From Mixophyes australis (lineage: Eukaryota > Chordata > Amphibia > Anura > Limnodynastidae), in the NCBI GenBank assembly GCA_036250195.1, contig JAVHZZ010000007.1, forward strand, positions 160,162,150 through 160,226,149: 64,000 nt of DNA. The letters run 5' to 3'. Position numbers and translations under genes: made by a program. The stretch's first letter is position 1, and each line of letters opens with the position of its first letter. The notes below the pieces were generated by a model. The model was given only the letters and a program-made list of their open reading frames with translations. It had not been told where the DNA came from and did no database searches. Shown piece after piece: positions 45,440 through 58,800 of the stretch.

Positions 45440-48249
45440 CAGTGAAATGTTAGGCGTGTGACATGCTGTTCTCAGGACAGTCAGATCATATAAAGTACAG
45501 ATCATACAAAGCACAGAACAACTACACATTGGGAGGAGGTGCAGATTGGAGACAAGGTAGAGAGGGCCCTGACCATGTGAGCTTACATTCTACAGGGCGA
45601 TGCTGAGACAGTAGGATATGATGGTGCTCGGATGGGCTGGTAGAACATGTAGAGGGAGTATTATCAGGTTGGGGATAGGCTATAGTGATGAGGTGGGTTC
45701 TGAGAGAGACTGAAGGTTCGGGGAGAGTCTGGTCAGACTCTGTTCCATCACTGGGTAGCAGCAGGGGAGAGGTATTGGAGGTGGTTGATGGTTAGGTGCA
45801 GATAAGAGTTGGATTTCCTACCCTTCTTATCCCTCTCTATAGTCATGTGCAGTGTTAGGAGGTTAGTATGTACAATAGAAGTGTACACCACACTCAGGAA
45901 GACCCCGGACACCCAATATCCATTAGGAGATTGGACATGCCATCTTGTGTTGCTGCGGATCGGCTGGGCTTGCCTTGCCACCATCCCCTTTATTTATTCC
46001 AATTGTGCCCCTCTAAATGTAGAAGGAGGGGCTCTGCTGCCACCACGAGGCTCCTTCACCGGCACCTGGAATCACTTCCTTCTGGGTAACTCTCATTGCT
46101 AGTGTACCCCTTCCCTGGCAACCCGGGCTGGTACCCCTGACCTCTTGCCTTCAGATCAGGGTTGCTGTGGATGTATCCCGCCTGGCCTATCACACTGGAC
46201 AGGTAACGGGCAGAGCGTTGGTACTAGATGCAGGGTCCCAAGCTCAGAACAGCCAGATAACGGATTAGTGTGGTCTAAACTGTAGGTCACAGGAATTACA
46301 GCAGGTAAGTAGGCGTCAAAGCAGGATCTTGAAGTCGTGATATTTAGTAGCTCAAGTAGTCCTTATAAGGATTGATACATGCTAGTTATTGAGACTAGTG
46401 ATCTCCAGAAGTTACAGATGGAATAATATATAACATAGTCAAACAGGGCTCTTTTTATACAGTTTCTGACACACATGTTAGCACAAGGTATCACAGCCCC
46501 TGATCCTAGCTGGCACCAAAAAGTCTGAGATATTACATCCGATGTTTGACCCTCAGGATGTAATATTCTCTAAACTTGGAGTTAGAGCAATTTTAAAATT
46601 TAACAAAATTGATATCAATCTGTGATTTCCCAAATCACTTGCTGATCCATTATTCAGACTGGTTCTAAGACACAGGATGAAAAACTACACAGGATAGAAA
46701 TGTATCTACCACCTACAGTGTGTTCATACTAAAAAGATACTGAGATGAATACTTAATTAGCATGTCATTAGCATGTGATTATCATGGGAGTTCCTGCCTT
46801 CAGAAGTTACAAAAGCACATTTCCTCCTGCATGGCGTGCAGAAATCAATACATCTCCAATGGAGAACTCAGTACATTTGCACTGATATACATTGGCACCC
46901 TGCAAACTAATTGAAATAAATGTATACAATAAGTCACCTATAAGTGATCAGCCGCAGGAGATATACAGCGGCATGAAGAGACCTGTAGTTATGGTTCCCC
47001 CAGCAGTGTCCAGATATCTAATCTAACTGCAGATTGCTCATAATAACTGTCTTACTGTAGTGATGATAAACGTTAATCAGGGACAAGTTATATAAGGGAG
47101 ACGTATAAATATAGTGACCAACTCTCCTCACTTGTTCTATCATCTGTGACTGGTTGAGGGCATCTAGAAAACATGCACTGCTCAGGATACCTGAGGATTT
47201 ATAGTATTGTCTTCTGTGTTGTGGAGTGAGGTAGGTTGTGTACAGAAGAGATTGTGGCCTCTGTCTGCCGCACTAGACCAGTCCCAGTTAATGTTTAACA
47301 CATTATGTAACGTCTTAGTGGAGGTTGTGACGATGTTACTGTGATACTGACAGGAAATCTGGTTTAACATGGAAACTTTGTGTCTGTATCTGAGGATGCT
47401 GCTTATATGAAGCTGTGAGCTCTGGACAAACCCCTTCACAGTCACCAAATAAAGAATAAGTTATATATAAAGCTGCAAATTATGTTTGTTTTGGTTTTAT
47501 TTTGTGGTACAATTTACACACATAACTATCTTATATGGTAATAAAATAACTGGTTGTCTGGACTGTCAGGGAAAGGATCAGTTAACCCAGGGCTGTTACA
47601 ATGTATCTGCGGGGTGATGGGGCGTCATCCTAGCGGCATGCTGCGGGGTGACGGGCTGTCGTCCTAGCGGCACCCTGCGGGTTGACGGGCTGTCGTCCTA
47701 GCGGCACGCTGCGGGGTGATGGGCTGTCGTCCTAGCGGCATGCTGCGGGGTGACGGGCTGTCGTCCTAGCGGCACGCTGCGGGGTGATGGGCCGTCGTCC
47801 TACCGGCACCCTGCGGGGTGATGGGGCTGTCGTCCTAGCGGCACGCTGCGGGGTGACGGGCTGTCGTCCTAGCGGCACGCTGCGGGGTGACGGGCTGTCG
47901 TCCTAGCGGCACGCTGCGGGGTGACGGGCTGTCGTCCTAGCGGCACGCTGCGGGGTGACGGGCTGTCGTCCTAGCGGCACGCTGCGGGGTGACGGGCTGT
48001 CGTCCTAGCGGCACGCTGCTGGGTGACATGTCCTGTGGCAAATAACACACAGACGTATAAGTTAGTTCACCTGTTCCAGGTCCGCTCAGGTGTCTTCTAT
48101 TTAAGTATAAGAGACTCCTAGTTTAAAGAAGGTTTATATGTAATATATATTGTGCTCTAGTGGGAGTCTACCAGCATTTATCCTGGTATCCCAGATAATT
48201 ATAGCTAGTGCAGGCACTCTCCTGCTATAACAGTGTATATAATACATAT

Positions 48250-48299
<50 letters not shown>

Positions 48300-48454
48300 C
48301 ATGCTGGGCAGGATGTGTTCCAGTGTCTGTAGTTCCTCTTATATCACATGATTCCAGGGGGGAGAGGATCTGAATTTATAAAGGGACAGTTGTTTCCTGT
48401 GACAGCAGCGCACTGTGGTTGTGGGGAGTCCGCCCTGTGTGTCATAGTGCAGCG

Positions 48455-48519
<65 letters not shown>

Positions 48520-50144
48520 CATTCACTCACTCTTCTGTAAGCTCAGTACTATCCTTAGCTGTATGTCAGACGATGCAGCAGAGATAACACATATGAGATA
48601 CAGTGTGATATAAACTATACTCCAGGGCTGAGAAGGAGGCAGCACTAATTACTGATTGATCCGGCGGTTCCCAAAGTGTGCGCCGCGGCTCCCTGGGGTG
48701 CCGCGGCGCTGTTGCAGGGGTGCCGCGATCCCTAGCAATAAAAAGAAGTAAAAAAAAAACAAACTTACCCATCATCCAGCGCCGGATCCTCCTCCTCACT
48801 GACTGCCGGGCGTGACGTCATCACGTCCGTCAGCCACAGTGAGGAGCAGCAGCAGAGAGAGGTCGTCAGGAAAGAAGGTAAGTAAAGGAAGTGAAGGGGG
48901 ACACAGAGAGACACGCTGAAGGGGGGGACAGAGACACTGAAGAAGGGACACACTGAAGAAGGGACACAGAGACACGCTGAAGGGGGGGACAGAGAGACAA
49001 TGAAGGGGGACACAGAGAGACACGCTGAAGGGGGGGCACAGAGAGACACTGAAGAAGGGACACAGAGACACGCTGAAGGGGGGGACAGAGAGACAATGAA
49101 GGGGGACACAGAGACAATGAAGGGGGACACAGAGAGACACGCTGAAGGGGGGGCACAGAGAGACACTGAAGAAGGGACACACTGAAGAAGGGACACAGAG
49201 ACACGCTGAAGGGGGGGACAGAGAGACAATGAAGGGGGACACAGAGAGACAATGAAGGGGGGACACAGAGAGACACACTGAAGGGGGACACAGAGAGACA
49301 CACTGAAGAAGGGACACAGAGAGACACGCTGAAGAAGGGACACAGACACACGCATAAGGGGGGGACAGAGAGACAATGAAGGGGGACACAGAGAGACACT
49401 GAAGGGGGACACAGAGAGACAATGAAGGGGGACACAGAGAGACACACTGAAGGGGGACACAGAGAGACACGCTGAAGGGGGGGCACAGACACTGAAGATT
49501 GTGAGATGGTGAAGAGGGGGGCAGAGTAATATGTTGAAGGGGCGCCGTGATATGATGAGGGGGCACAATGTGATGGTGAAGGGGCCTAAATACATCTTAC
49601 GTCATTTTGACCCAACTACTTAAAAAAACGGGACTACCCGGTAATTATTTTGGCTTAGGGGTGCCTTGGAAAGATTATGGTGACCCTAAGTGTGCCTCGA
49701 ACTGAGAAAGTTTGGGAACCACTGGATTGATCTAATTATTTAGCCAGCTGTAGGGTAATGTTTCTTCCTTACTGTTTGGCATCAGGCAGCCCCCATGTAT
49801 CACTGTCCCACTGGTGCCCCCCCCCCCCCCCCACAAGCCTTCTTGCAGATCCCACCTTCCCTGTAGTTAGACATCAGTATTGAGCCCAAGGTGGTGGGAT
49901 TGAGATATATGTGCAGCTCTTCTTCATGTGAATTATTAGACTGCACTGACAGAACAAGGACTCGGAGCCATAGAGACTACTGCAGCCGTGGGAAGCTGGG
50001 ATAACTAGATGCCAGTAACAGCCATAGGAGACCCCGAGAGACCCCAGAGAGAGAGTCACTGATGTGTCGGGATACACTGATCTACCAAACGGACAGTAAA
50101 CCTGAAATATAGGCCACCTACCATAAGAAGACCATGGGGGTGTA

Positions 50145-50177
<33 letters not shown>

Positions 50178-52859
50178 AAAGTATTTTCAAAGTCTTCTGA
50201 AGTAAGTATAAAGTCTTTATTGCCCTCACATCAGATGTGGACGCCTCTCAAGCAGATAGAAGTGTCCTTGTGCAGACAAGTACCAGCTTTTATATATTTA
50301 ACAGCATCTGTTACACAATGTGATGATCTATAATCTTATTTACAGTTTGCTAATATGGTAAAGAAGTTTCTATTAAACATTGTCTCCCTTGAGATAAAGA
50401 AACCACATAAACCAACATTGTTATAACTGTTGGGATCGCAAATCTCACTTCACTTTATTCAGTTTGACCTTTCTCATTGTTCTTTAAACCTGTAGGTAAA
50501 TAAGATTGTCCTTCTGCACTAAGAATACATCTGCTCAAACCATGTCACCCTCTGACCCCTTCCAGCTGGATTCTGAAAAGAACAGAATTGGACACATAAA
50601 ATATAAGAATATTGTATTGCTTAATTGATACAATATTAACCATAAAGAGTAAATATTGTGTCAATCAGGTTGGCTTCCACATCAATATATATATATATTT
50701 ATTATAATCATCATTTATATAGTGCTACTAATTCCGCAGCGCTGTACAGAGAACTCACTCACATCAGTCCCTGCCCCATTGTAGCTTACAGTCGAAATTC
50801 CCAAATATATACACACAGGCAGGGAGGGAGAAACTAGGGTCAATTTTGATAGCAGCCAATTAACCTACCACTATGTTTATGATATAGATAACTGTATAAC
50901 ACTTACACAAATACTTATAATACACCTGTAGTGCGCAGATATACATCATTGATCTTTGCAGATGTACTGATTCTTGTATTAGGAATGTATTGCTTTCTGA
51001 TGCAGTAGGTGTATGTTGGAGGAAATATGTTTTTGTAAGAAAGGAAATCCCATGCCAATTAGGCCTTTTAATTAGTGAGTGACCAAGACCTCTTTCAGCC
51101 TGAATGCACAGGAGGGGTCGTTAGACTTTCATCCTTTGTCTTAGAGAGATAGAAAACCTAACAGCGAGACATTTAGGGAATCACAGATTGATGTAATTTT
51201 GTTGGATTTAAATGCAATGTAAACTTAAGTTTAGAGAACATATTACATCCTGATGCTAATCATTGAATGTAATATCTCAGACTTTGTGGTGTCAGGTAGG
51301 AAAGGGGGCTGGTTACCCCCTGCCAATACGTGTGTCAGAAACAGTATATAAAGAGCTCTGTCTGACCATGTAATGTATTATACCCTCTGTACTTCTGGAT
51401 GATCACTAGTACCTCTAACTAGTGTGTAATAGTCCTTGTAAGGACTCTTGAGCACAAAAACATCATTGCTTGAAGATTCTGCATACACCTATTACCTGTT
51501 GTATCCTGTGACTAACAGATAAGAGCTTACACTGTAATCCATTCCCCGGCTATGCTGTGTTGAACCCAGTGTCTGTGCCAACGCTCTGCCCGCTACCCAG
51601 CAGTGCTTACGTTGTAGAAATGCACGCTGTGGATTGGGTGCGTACACAGGGTAGGGGGTCAGTGATGTCAGCAACTCAAATGAATACAGTCTCAACTTTA
51701 TGACCTGTATGAGAACCCATGGGGTCCACTGTCCTAACTCTGTGGTTGCGGCTGTCTGTGTACTAGAGGGTAACACTGAACAGTGTATCTTACTTTCATA
51801 TCACAGAAATGTATTTGGGGGTCAGTGGTCCTTTAAATACACTTTTACTCCTCCAACCTCAGCGTCTTATCACTCTATAGGTCAGAGAGTCTGTGGATGG
51901 ACAGATGACCATCTGAGACACCTGCACGTATTGTACTGGACTTTGGTACATGCAGTTTCCACATTGTTAATGTTTGCTCCACACCTTATTCTTCATAAAG
52001 ATGGGAGATATGTAAATGTGATGTGATAAACTGTTTGATGTGAAAATGTCACCATGTCGCTCTCCCAAATAATCAGCTCACCTCTTGTCTCCAACAGCGA
52101 CCACATGGAGAACATCTGTGGGTACCTGTCCAAGTACACAAACCTGGTGACCGGATGGCAGTTCCGGTAGGTTGTTGGACAACATAGTGGTAGATTGTAT
52201 TATGTGTTGGATCCGATGGATGAGGTGAAAAATTTCATGGGCTTATAGTAACATTTCATTGATATGAGAAGAATAAATACCAGTTATCAGTGTTGTATCA
52301 TCCTATTGTAAGAATCAGAATGCAGTATTAGGAGCCTGTGTACCCCTCGGCCCCCCAGCTGACTGCCCCTACACCCCTCCTTATTACCCTTATGTGCTTC
52401 GTGGAGTTGTTCATTGCAAAACAAAGTGATAATACACAAAGTGGTAATGAGTACATGCTGCCACCAGAGGGTGCTATACCGCTGCCCTGATTGCACAGGT
52501 CTGTAGACATAAGGGCCGTGTTTCTTGTTGTTTCTCACATATAACCTCGGCTTTCATCCCCGTTACCAGGTTCTTTGTCTTGAATAATGAAGCCGGACTG
52601 CTGGAATATTTTGTAAACGAGCAGTTGAAGAACCAGAAGCCGCGGGGCACAGTGCAGCTGGCTGGGGCAGTTATCTCCCCCAGTGATGAAGATTCTCACA
52701 CGTTTACAGTAAACGCTGCCAGCGGAGAACTGTACAAGCTGAGAGGTGGGGTATCTGTGCGGGACATAGGGGCAACATCTGGGCGGATTAATCATGAAGG
52801 ATGATACTAAGATTATTCACCATTATTAAACATTGCACACGTTATACTCTGCATCTCTC

Positions 52860-52891
<32 letters not shown>

Positions 52892-55800
52892 ATGCTGCTT
52901 TGATGTCCTAGAAGGAAATGATTGTATAAATAAGACGGGTCAGAAAGGTTGATGAAAAGACAACATCAGAGCCCCCTCCTCTCCTGCCCGGAGACCCCCC
53001 CTATCTGTTCCATTAAGCTTTGTAATTAGATAACTAATAATCATTATACTCTGCAGATTCTGCCAGTCTTGGGGAATCATAATATAAGACACCAGTCACA
53101 TAAGTACAATATTGCTGCTGACTCTATCAGTAGAAAGCTGTAGATGGTTAGTCACAGGTTATTACATTGTGTACGGGTTGTTCAGTGCGTGATACCATAT
53201 CTGTCAGCCTGACACTACTGATCTGAATATAGGTTATTGGCTGTGACACTTTTCTCTCCCTCTCAGCGACCGATGCCAAAGAGCGACAGCACTGGGTAAG
53301 CCGGCTGCAGATCTGTGCCCAGCACCATACAGAGGCCATCGGGAAGGTGAGGCCATTACCCAGTAGACAGTCCCGTTCTTTGTCCTCTGTTCGCCCTTCA
53401 GTCCACCTTCCTCTTTATTTACAGAACAACCCCCCGCTGAAGTCGCGCAGTTTTTCGCTGGCTTCTCAGGGTAGCGGCAACTCTCCCGGTTCTCAGCGCC
53501 GCACCAGCCAGAATGCCGCAGCTTTCTTCAGCATCGGTCATCACCGCGCGATGCCCCCGAACAGGAGAACCCAGATGTTACCCGCGGATCACCTGGGAGA
53601 CGTGCGAGAGGTCAGTAAGTTGTCAGGAACAAGACGGGGTCACTGGCTGTAAAACACAACTCGCACTCACAAGTAGGTATGTGACAGTCCCCCCATACCA
53701 GGACAGGATAGTGCAAGCTATTGTTCTCTGTTATCAGCCATTCCCACTAAGTGGGAGCTTTCTGTGTCCTTCAGCAAACTTAGACAGGAAGTTTGCTGTG
53801 CGTAGAGGAAAGAACTCCCCACAGTCTCACATTTGGTCCCCATAAGTTCCTGAAATAAATAAATAGATCAATCTAAATGTATTCTGTTTTGCTGAATTAT
53901 ATTCCTGAATTGTTACCCAAACCTCTCCAACGTGAGGTTATAATTAGCACATTTCTTTAAAGGGCAACTGTGCCAGATATGTAAAAACTAATTGAAGCAT
54001 GAAGTCTCTTTATCCTTTTTTGCTTTTTAACGCCATATCCCCTCTGCATGAAAAGCCGCTGAACCACCAACACAGCTGTAATAATAATAATAATAATAAT
54101 AATAAAAATAATAACATTGCATTAATATAGGACAAAAAATTAAAATAATAAAGCATATCATGTCAGTTATGTGAAGCCACTTATCTGTTATGCAGATGCA
54201 ATACGGGACGTGTTCTCTTCTCTCTCCTGTGTTACCCAAAGTGCGGTCACATTATCTCACCTCCAGGATACTTTACAGTGTATGGAAAATGTGAAATGTA
54301 GACGCGATGGTGCTGATTGGCCGGGGGCGTATTGAGTGATCCTGTAAATGGACACTCAGCAATACTGACCTAGAAATATGTCACCACAAGGTACCGGGGG
54401 TGAGGGAGCCACCGCAGCACCCAGCTCAGAGTCCTAGTGCTACCTGCAGGCGGACGGCGCACAGAGGATTGTACAGCCCGTTATTCACAGTCTTATGACC
54501 GTTTATTTGTTACATCTTTTTATTTGCTTTTTCAGAATAAAATAGAACATCGCAATTATTAATATGTAACATTGGAACAGAGAATATCGAAAAACATATT
54601 GCGCACGTTTATATATTGTCTGTATATTATTCTTCTGCCATTAAATTTGAAACACAACCTAACACCAATCTAAATGAAGTATTAAAAATAAAGTACATTC
54701 ATACACGGTCAGAGGGAGATCAGTATTATGAATAGATCCAATGTCTCGCTCTTGTTTTCGGTTTAGATTTTCGGGGTTAGACAAGAATCACAATTAGACA
54801 GATTCATATCTCCCATCGCTGAGTTGTTTGTATAGAACCATCTGACGCAGGATGTTCTGTAAGGCAGAAGTAACGGATTAAACCCCGTGAGCGTTACATT
54901 CAGCGTTGTCTGTTACCTCATGAGATCGGTCCTTTTATCTCTGATATCGCAGGATTACTCCGCTGCTCGTGGCGGCTGCCGGGGGTCAGGACGTGATAAC
55001 CGCTCAGTAACTGCGGCTCATGTGTCTGTACTCACATTAAACCTGGTTCATTAATCACTTTATTCTCCAAGTCTTAGGGTTTTGCCATCTAAACAACAAA
55101 CACAATTAAACATTATTTAGTATACTGTAGGGGTCAGAGATATTCACTTCCATTTCTAGTAGATGAATCCAACAACCTCGCTGGGCAAAGTGTCACAGCA
55201 TCAATGTTTCACTGTACACGTGTTACATTTATATAGCTAAACGTGTAAGACTTCACATCAGGAAAAATACCTAATCCGCAGAGCTTACAGTCTATCTATG
55301 AGACACATACTAACATTCGTATATTTTCTGTTAAACAGCCAGTGACTTGAAGTGCTTCTTTCTGGTTACATCATGTGATGCACACTGTGACTCCTCCCCC
55401 TCGCTGCTGCGGCTCCTCCCTCTCGCTGCTGCGGCTCCTCCCCTTAATGCAGCTCCACCCTCTCTCTGTCTTTAGATGATGACTCAGGCAGAGTGCCAGC
55501 AGAGGGAGCTCATGCGCAGCATTGAAGGTCTGCCCCCTAGTGGTCACTTCAGCTCCCTGGACCAGGACCTCCTGATGCTGAAAGCGACGTCTATGGCGAC
55601 TCTGAACTGCCTGAATGACTGTTTCTACATGTTGTACCAGCAGCAGACGGCCTTACAGAAGAACATCCTGCCCGCCGGTGAGTACGGCCCCTGAGGTTGT
55701 GACACTGGCTGACGCCTCATGAAGTTACTGGAAGAAATCTGTTTTGTATGTTAACCCTGAGCTGGACGTGTAGATAGGTTTGATGACATCCTTAGTATGT

Positions 55801-58800
55801 GGCTGATCCTGAATCCGTTCCTCGGTTTGCTGCCTCCTTCTGTTCCTCTCATACAGAGATTCTTCCTTTCCAGACAGTATTTTGGGGTATTTACGTGTCC
55901 AGGTGACACAGCGCCCAGTGTAGGGTGTGAATAGGTAACTGTACACACACCCCAATCATCCTGCATTAGCATAACGGGAGCCTGACATCACTACTTGCTG
56001 CTCGGATTGGCTGTATGTTGCCATGACCCCGCCCACTTCACACTTGTCTGCACGTGGACACACAGAAGTGAGCTGAAATACTCTGTGCTGATGTTAAAGC
56101 TCTAATGCTCTAATTGGCTGCAGGTTGTTCTAATTTCACCCACTTCATCTCCTACTTGTCCGTATGTCGCACACACATAAGAATAACTAGGTTACACCCC
56201 ACATGCGTGTGCTGCAGACCTGCTCTACTGGAACATGTTAGGAATGTATTGTATTATCTCTCCCTGGCTAATCCTTCATGTAGGTGTGTCATGATCTGTG
56301 GCTGGAGAGCATAATGACATACACAGGATAATCCCTGTAACCTGTCTGTGTAAATGACGTAGGTGAGCTGTACAACGTCCTCACTGGAGAACATGCAGGA
56401 TGTATAGTGTGTGACAAAACATGTATAACGCACTCTATAGACGTCACTATTGTTTATATTACAGCTTCTCTGAGAGCGCTGAGCGCTGTCGGACATCCAC
56501 AGTCTTTGCACAGTCTCTCTGGCCTCTTATATAAATAGCTGATGATGATTAGAGGTAGCAGTTGAGTTTGCAGCAAGCTCCCATCCTTACTTGTAACAGG
56601 AACTGTCACATTTAGACTTCAGCTCGGAGGCCATAGACATAAGAATGGAATGTGTGAATAATTTAGTGAGAGAGGTCACAGCCGCCCGGCTGCTTTAGTT
56701 GTGGTGAAACCAGATTCCTGTGTGAGGACACAGCTGAAGGGGAAGTGTTCTGGAAGACTCTTACCTGTGCTGTGTCTCCATATACTGTGTCTGTGTGTTA
56801 CCTGTGTCCCTGAGTAATGTGCCCGGCAGGTGTTTGTGTGTTACCTGTGCCCGGCAGGTGTGTGTGTTATACCTGTGCCCGGCAGGTGTGTGTGTGTTAC
56901 CTGTGTCCGGCAGGTGTGTGTTACCTGTGTCCGGCAGGTGTGTGTGTGTGTGTGTGTTACCTGTGTCCGGCAGGTGCGTGTGTGTTACCTGTGTCCGGCA
57001 GGTGTGTGTGTGCGTGTGTTACCTGTGTCCGGCAGGTGTGTGTGTGTGTGTGTGTTACCTGTGTCCGGCAGGTGTGTGTGTGTGTGTGTGTGTGTTACCT
57101 GTGTCCGGCAGGTGTGTGTGTGTGTGTGTTACCTGTGTCTGGCGTGTGTGTGTGTGTGTGTGTTACCTGTGTCTGGCAGGTGTGTGTGTGTGTGTTACCT
57201 GTGTCCGGCAGGTGTGTGTGTGTTACCTGTGTCCGGCAGGTGTGTGTCTGTGTGTTACCTGTACTCGGCAGGTGTGTGTGTGTTTCTGTGTGTCTGTTAC
57301 CTGTGCCCGGCAGGTGTGTGTCTGTGTGTTACCTGTGCCCGGCAGGTGTGTGTCTGTGTGTTACCTGTGCCCGGCAGGTGTGTGTCTGTGTGTTACCTGT
57401 GCCCGGCAGGTGTGTGTCTGTGTGTTACCTGTGCCCGGCAGGTGTGTGTCTGTGTGTTACCTGTGCCCGGCAGGTGTGTGTCTGTGTGTTACCTGTACTC
57501 GGCAGGTGTGTGTGTGTTTGTGTGTGTGTGTGTGTTACCTGTGCCCGGCAGGTGTGTGTCTGTGTGTTACCTGTTCCCGGCAGGTCTGTGTCTGTGTGTT
57601 ATCTGTGCCCGGCAGGTCTGTGTCTGTGTGTTACCTGTGCCCGGCAGGTCTGTGTGTTACCTGTGCCCGGCAGGTGTGTGTCTGTGTGTTACCTGTGCCC
57701 GGCAGGTGTGTGTTACCTGTGCCCGGCAGGTGTGTGTTACCTGTGCCCGGCAGGTGTGTGTTACCTGTGCCCGGCAGGTGTGTGTTACCTGTGCCCGGCA
57801 GGTCTGTGTCTGTGTGTTACCTGTGCCCGGCAGGTGTGTGTATGTGTCTGTGTGTTACCTGTGTCCGGCAGGTGTGTGTGTGTGTGTGTGTGTGTTACCT
57901 GTGTCTGGCAGGTGTGTGTCTGTGTGTTACCTGTACTCGGCAGGTGTGTGTGTGTTTGTGTGTGTGTTACCTGTGCCCGGCAGGTGTGTGTCTGTGTGTT
58001 ACCTGTGCCCGGCAGGTGTGTGTCTGTGTGTTACCTGTGCCCAGCAGGTGTGTGTCTGTGTGTTACCTGTGCCCGGCAGGTGTGTGTCTGTGTGTTATCT
58101 GTGCCCGGCAGGTGTGTGTTACCTGTGCCCGGCAGGTGTGTGTTACCTGTGCCCGGCAGGTGTGTGTTACCTGTGCCCGGCAGGTGTGTGTTACCTGTGC
58201 CCGGCAGGTCTGTGTCTGTGTGTTACCTGTGCCCGGCAGGTCTGTGTCTGTGTGTTATCTGTGCCCGGCAGGTCTGTGTGTTACCTGTGCACGGCAGGTG
58301 TGTGTCTGTGTGTTACCTGTGCCCGGCAGGTGTGTGTCTGTGTGTTACCTGTGCCCGGCAGGTGTGTGTCTGTGTGTTACCTGTGCCCGGCAGGTCTGTG
58401 TATGTGTCTGTGTGTTACCTGTGCCCGGCAGGTGTGTGTATGTGTCTGTGTGTTACCTGTGCCTGGCAGGTGTGTGTATGTGTCTGTGTGTTACCTGTGC
58501 CCGGCAGGTGTGTGTCTGTGTGTTACCTGTGCCCGGAACGTGTGTGTCTGTGTGTTACCTGTGCCCGGCAGTGTGTGTCTGTGTGTTACCTGTGCCCGGC
58601 AGGTGTGTGCCTGTGTCTGTGTGTTACCTGTGCCCGGCAGGTGTGTGCCTGTGTCTGTGTGTTACCTGTGCCCGGCAGGTGTGTGTCTGTGTGTTACCTG
58701 TGCCCGGCAGGTGTGTGTCTGTGTGTTACCTGTGCCCGGCAGGTGTGTGTTACCTGTGCCCGGCAGGTGTGTGTTACCTGTGCCCGGCAGGTCTGTGTCT

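Noticed and set aside
48765..49595. Ser/Pro/Cys/Leu-rich frames on the minus strand
   Set aside because: Translation of the purine-rich minisatellite inside the hAT element.
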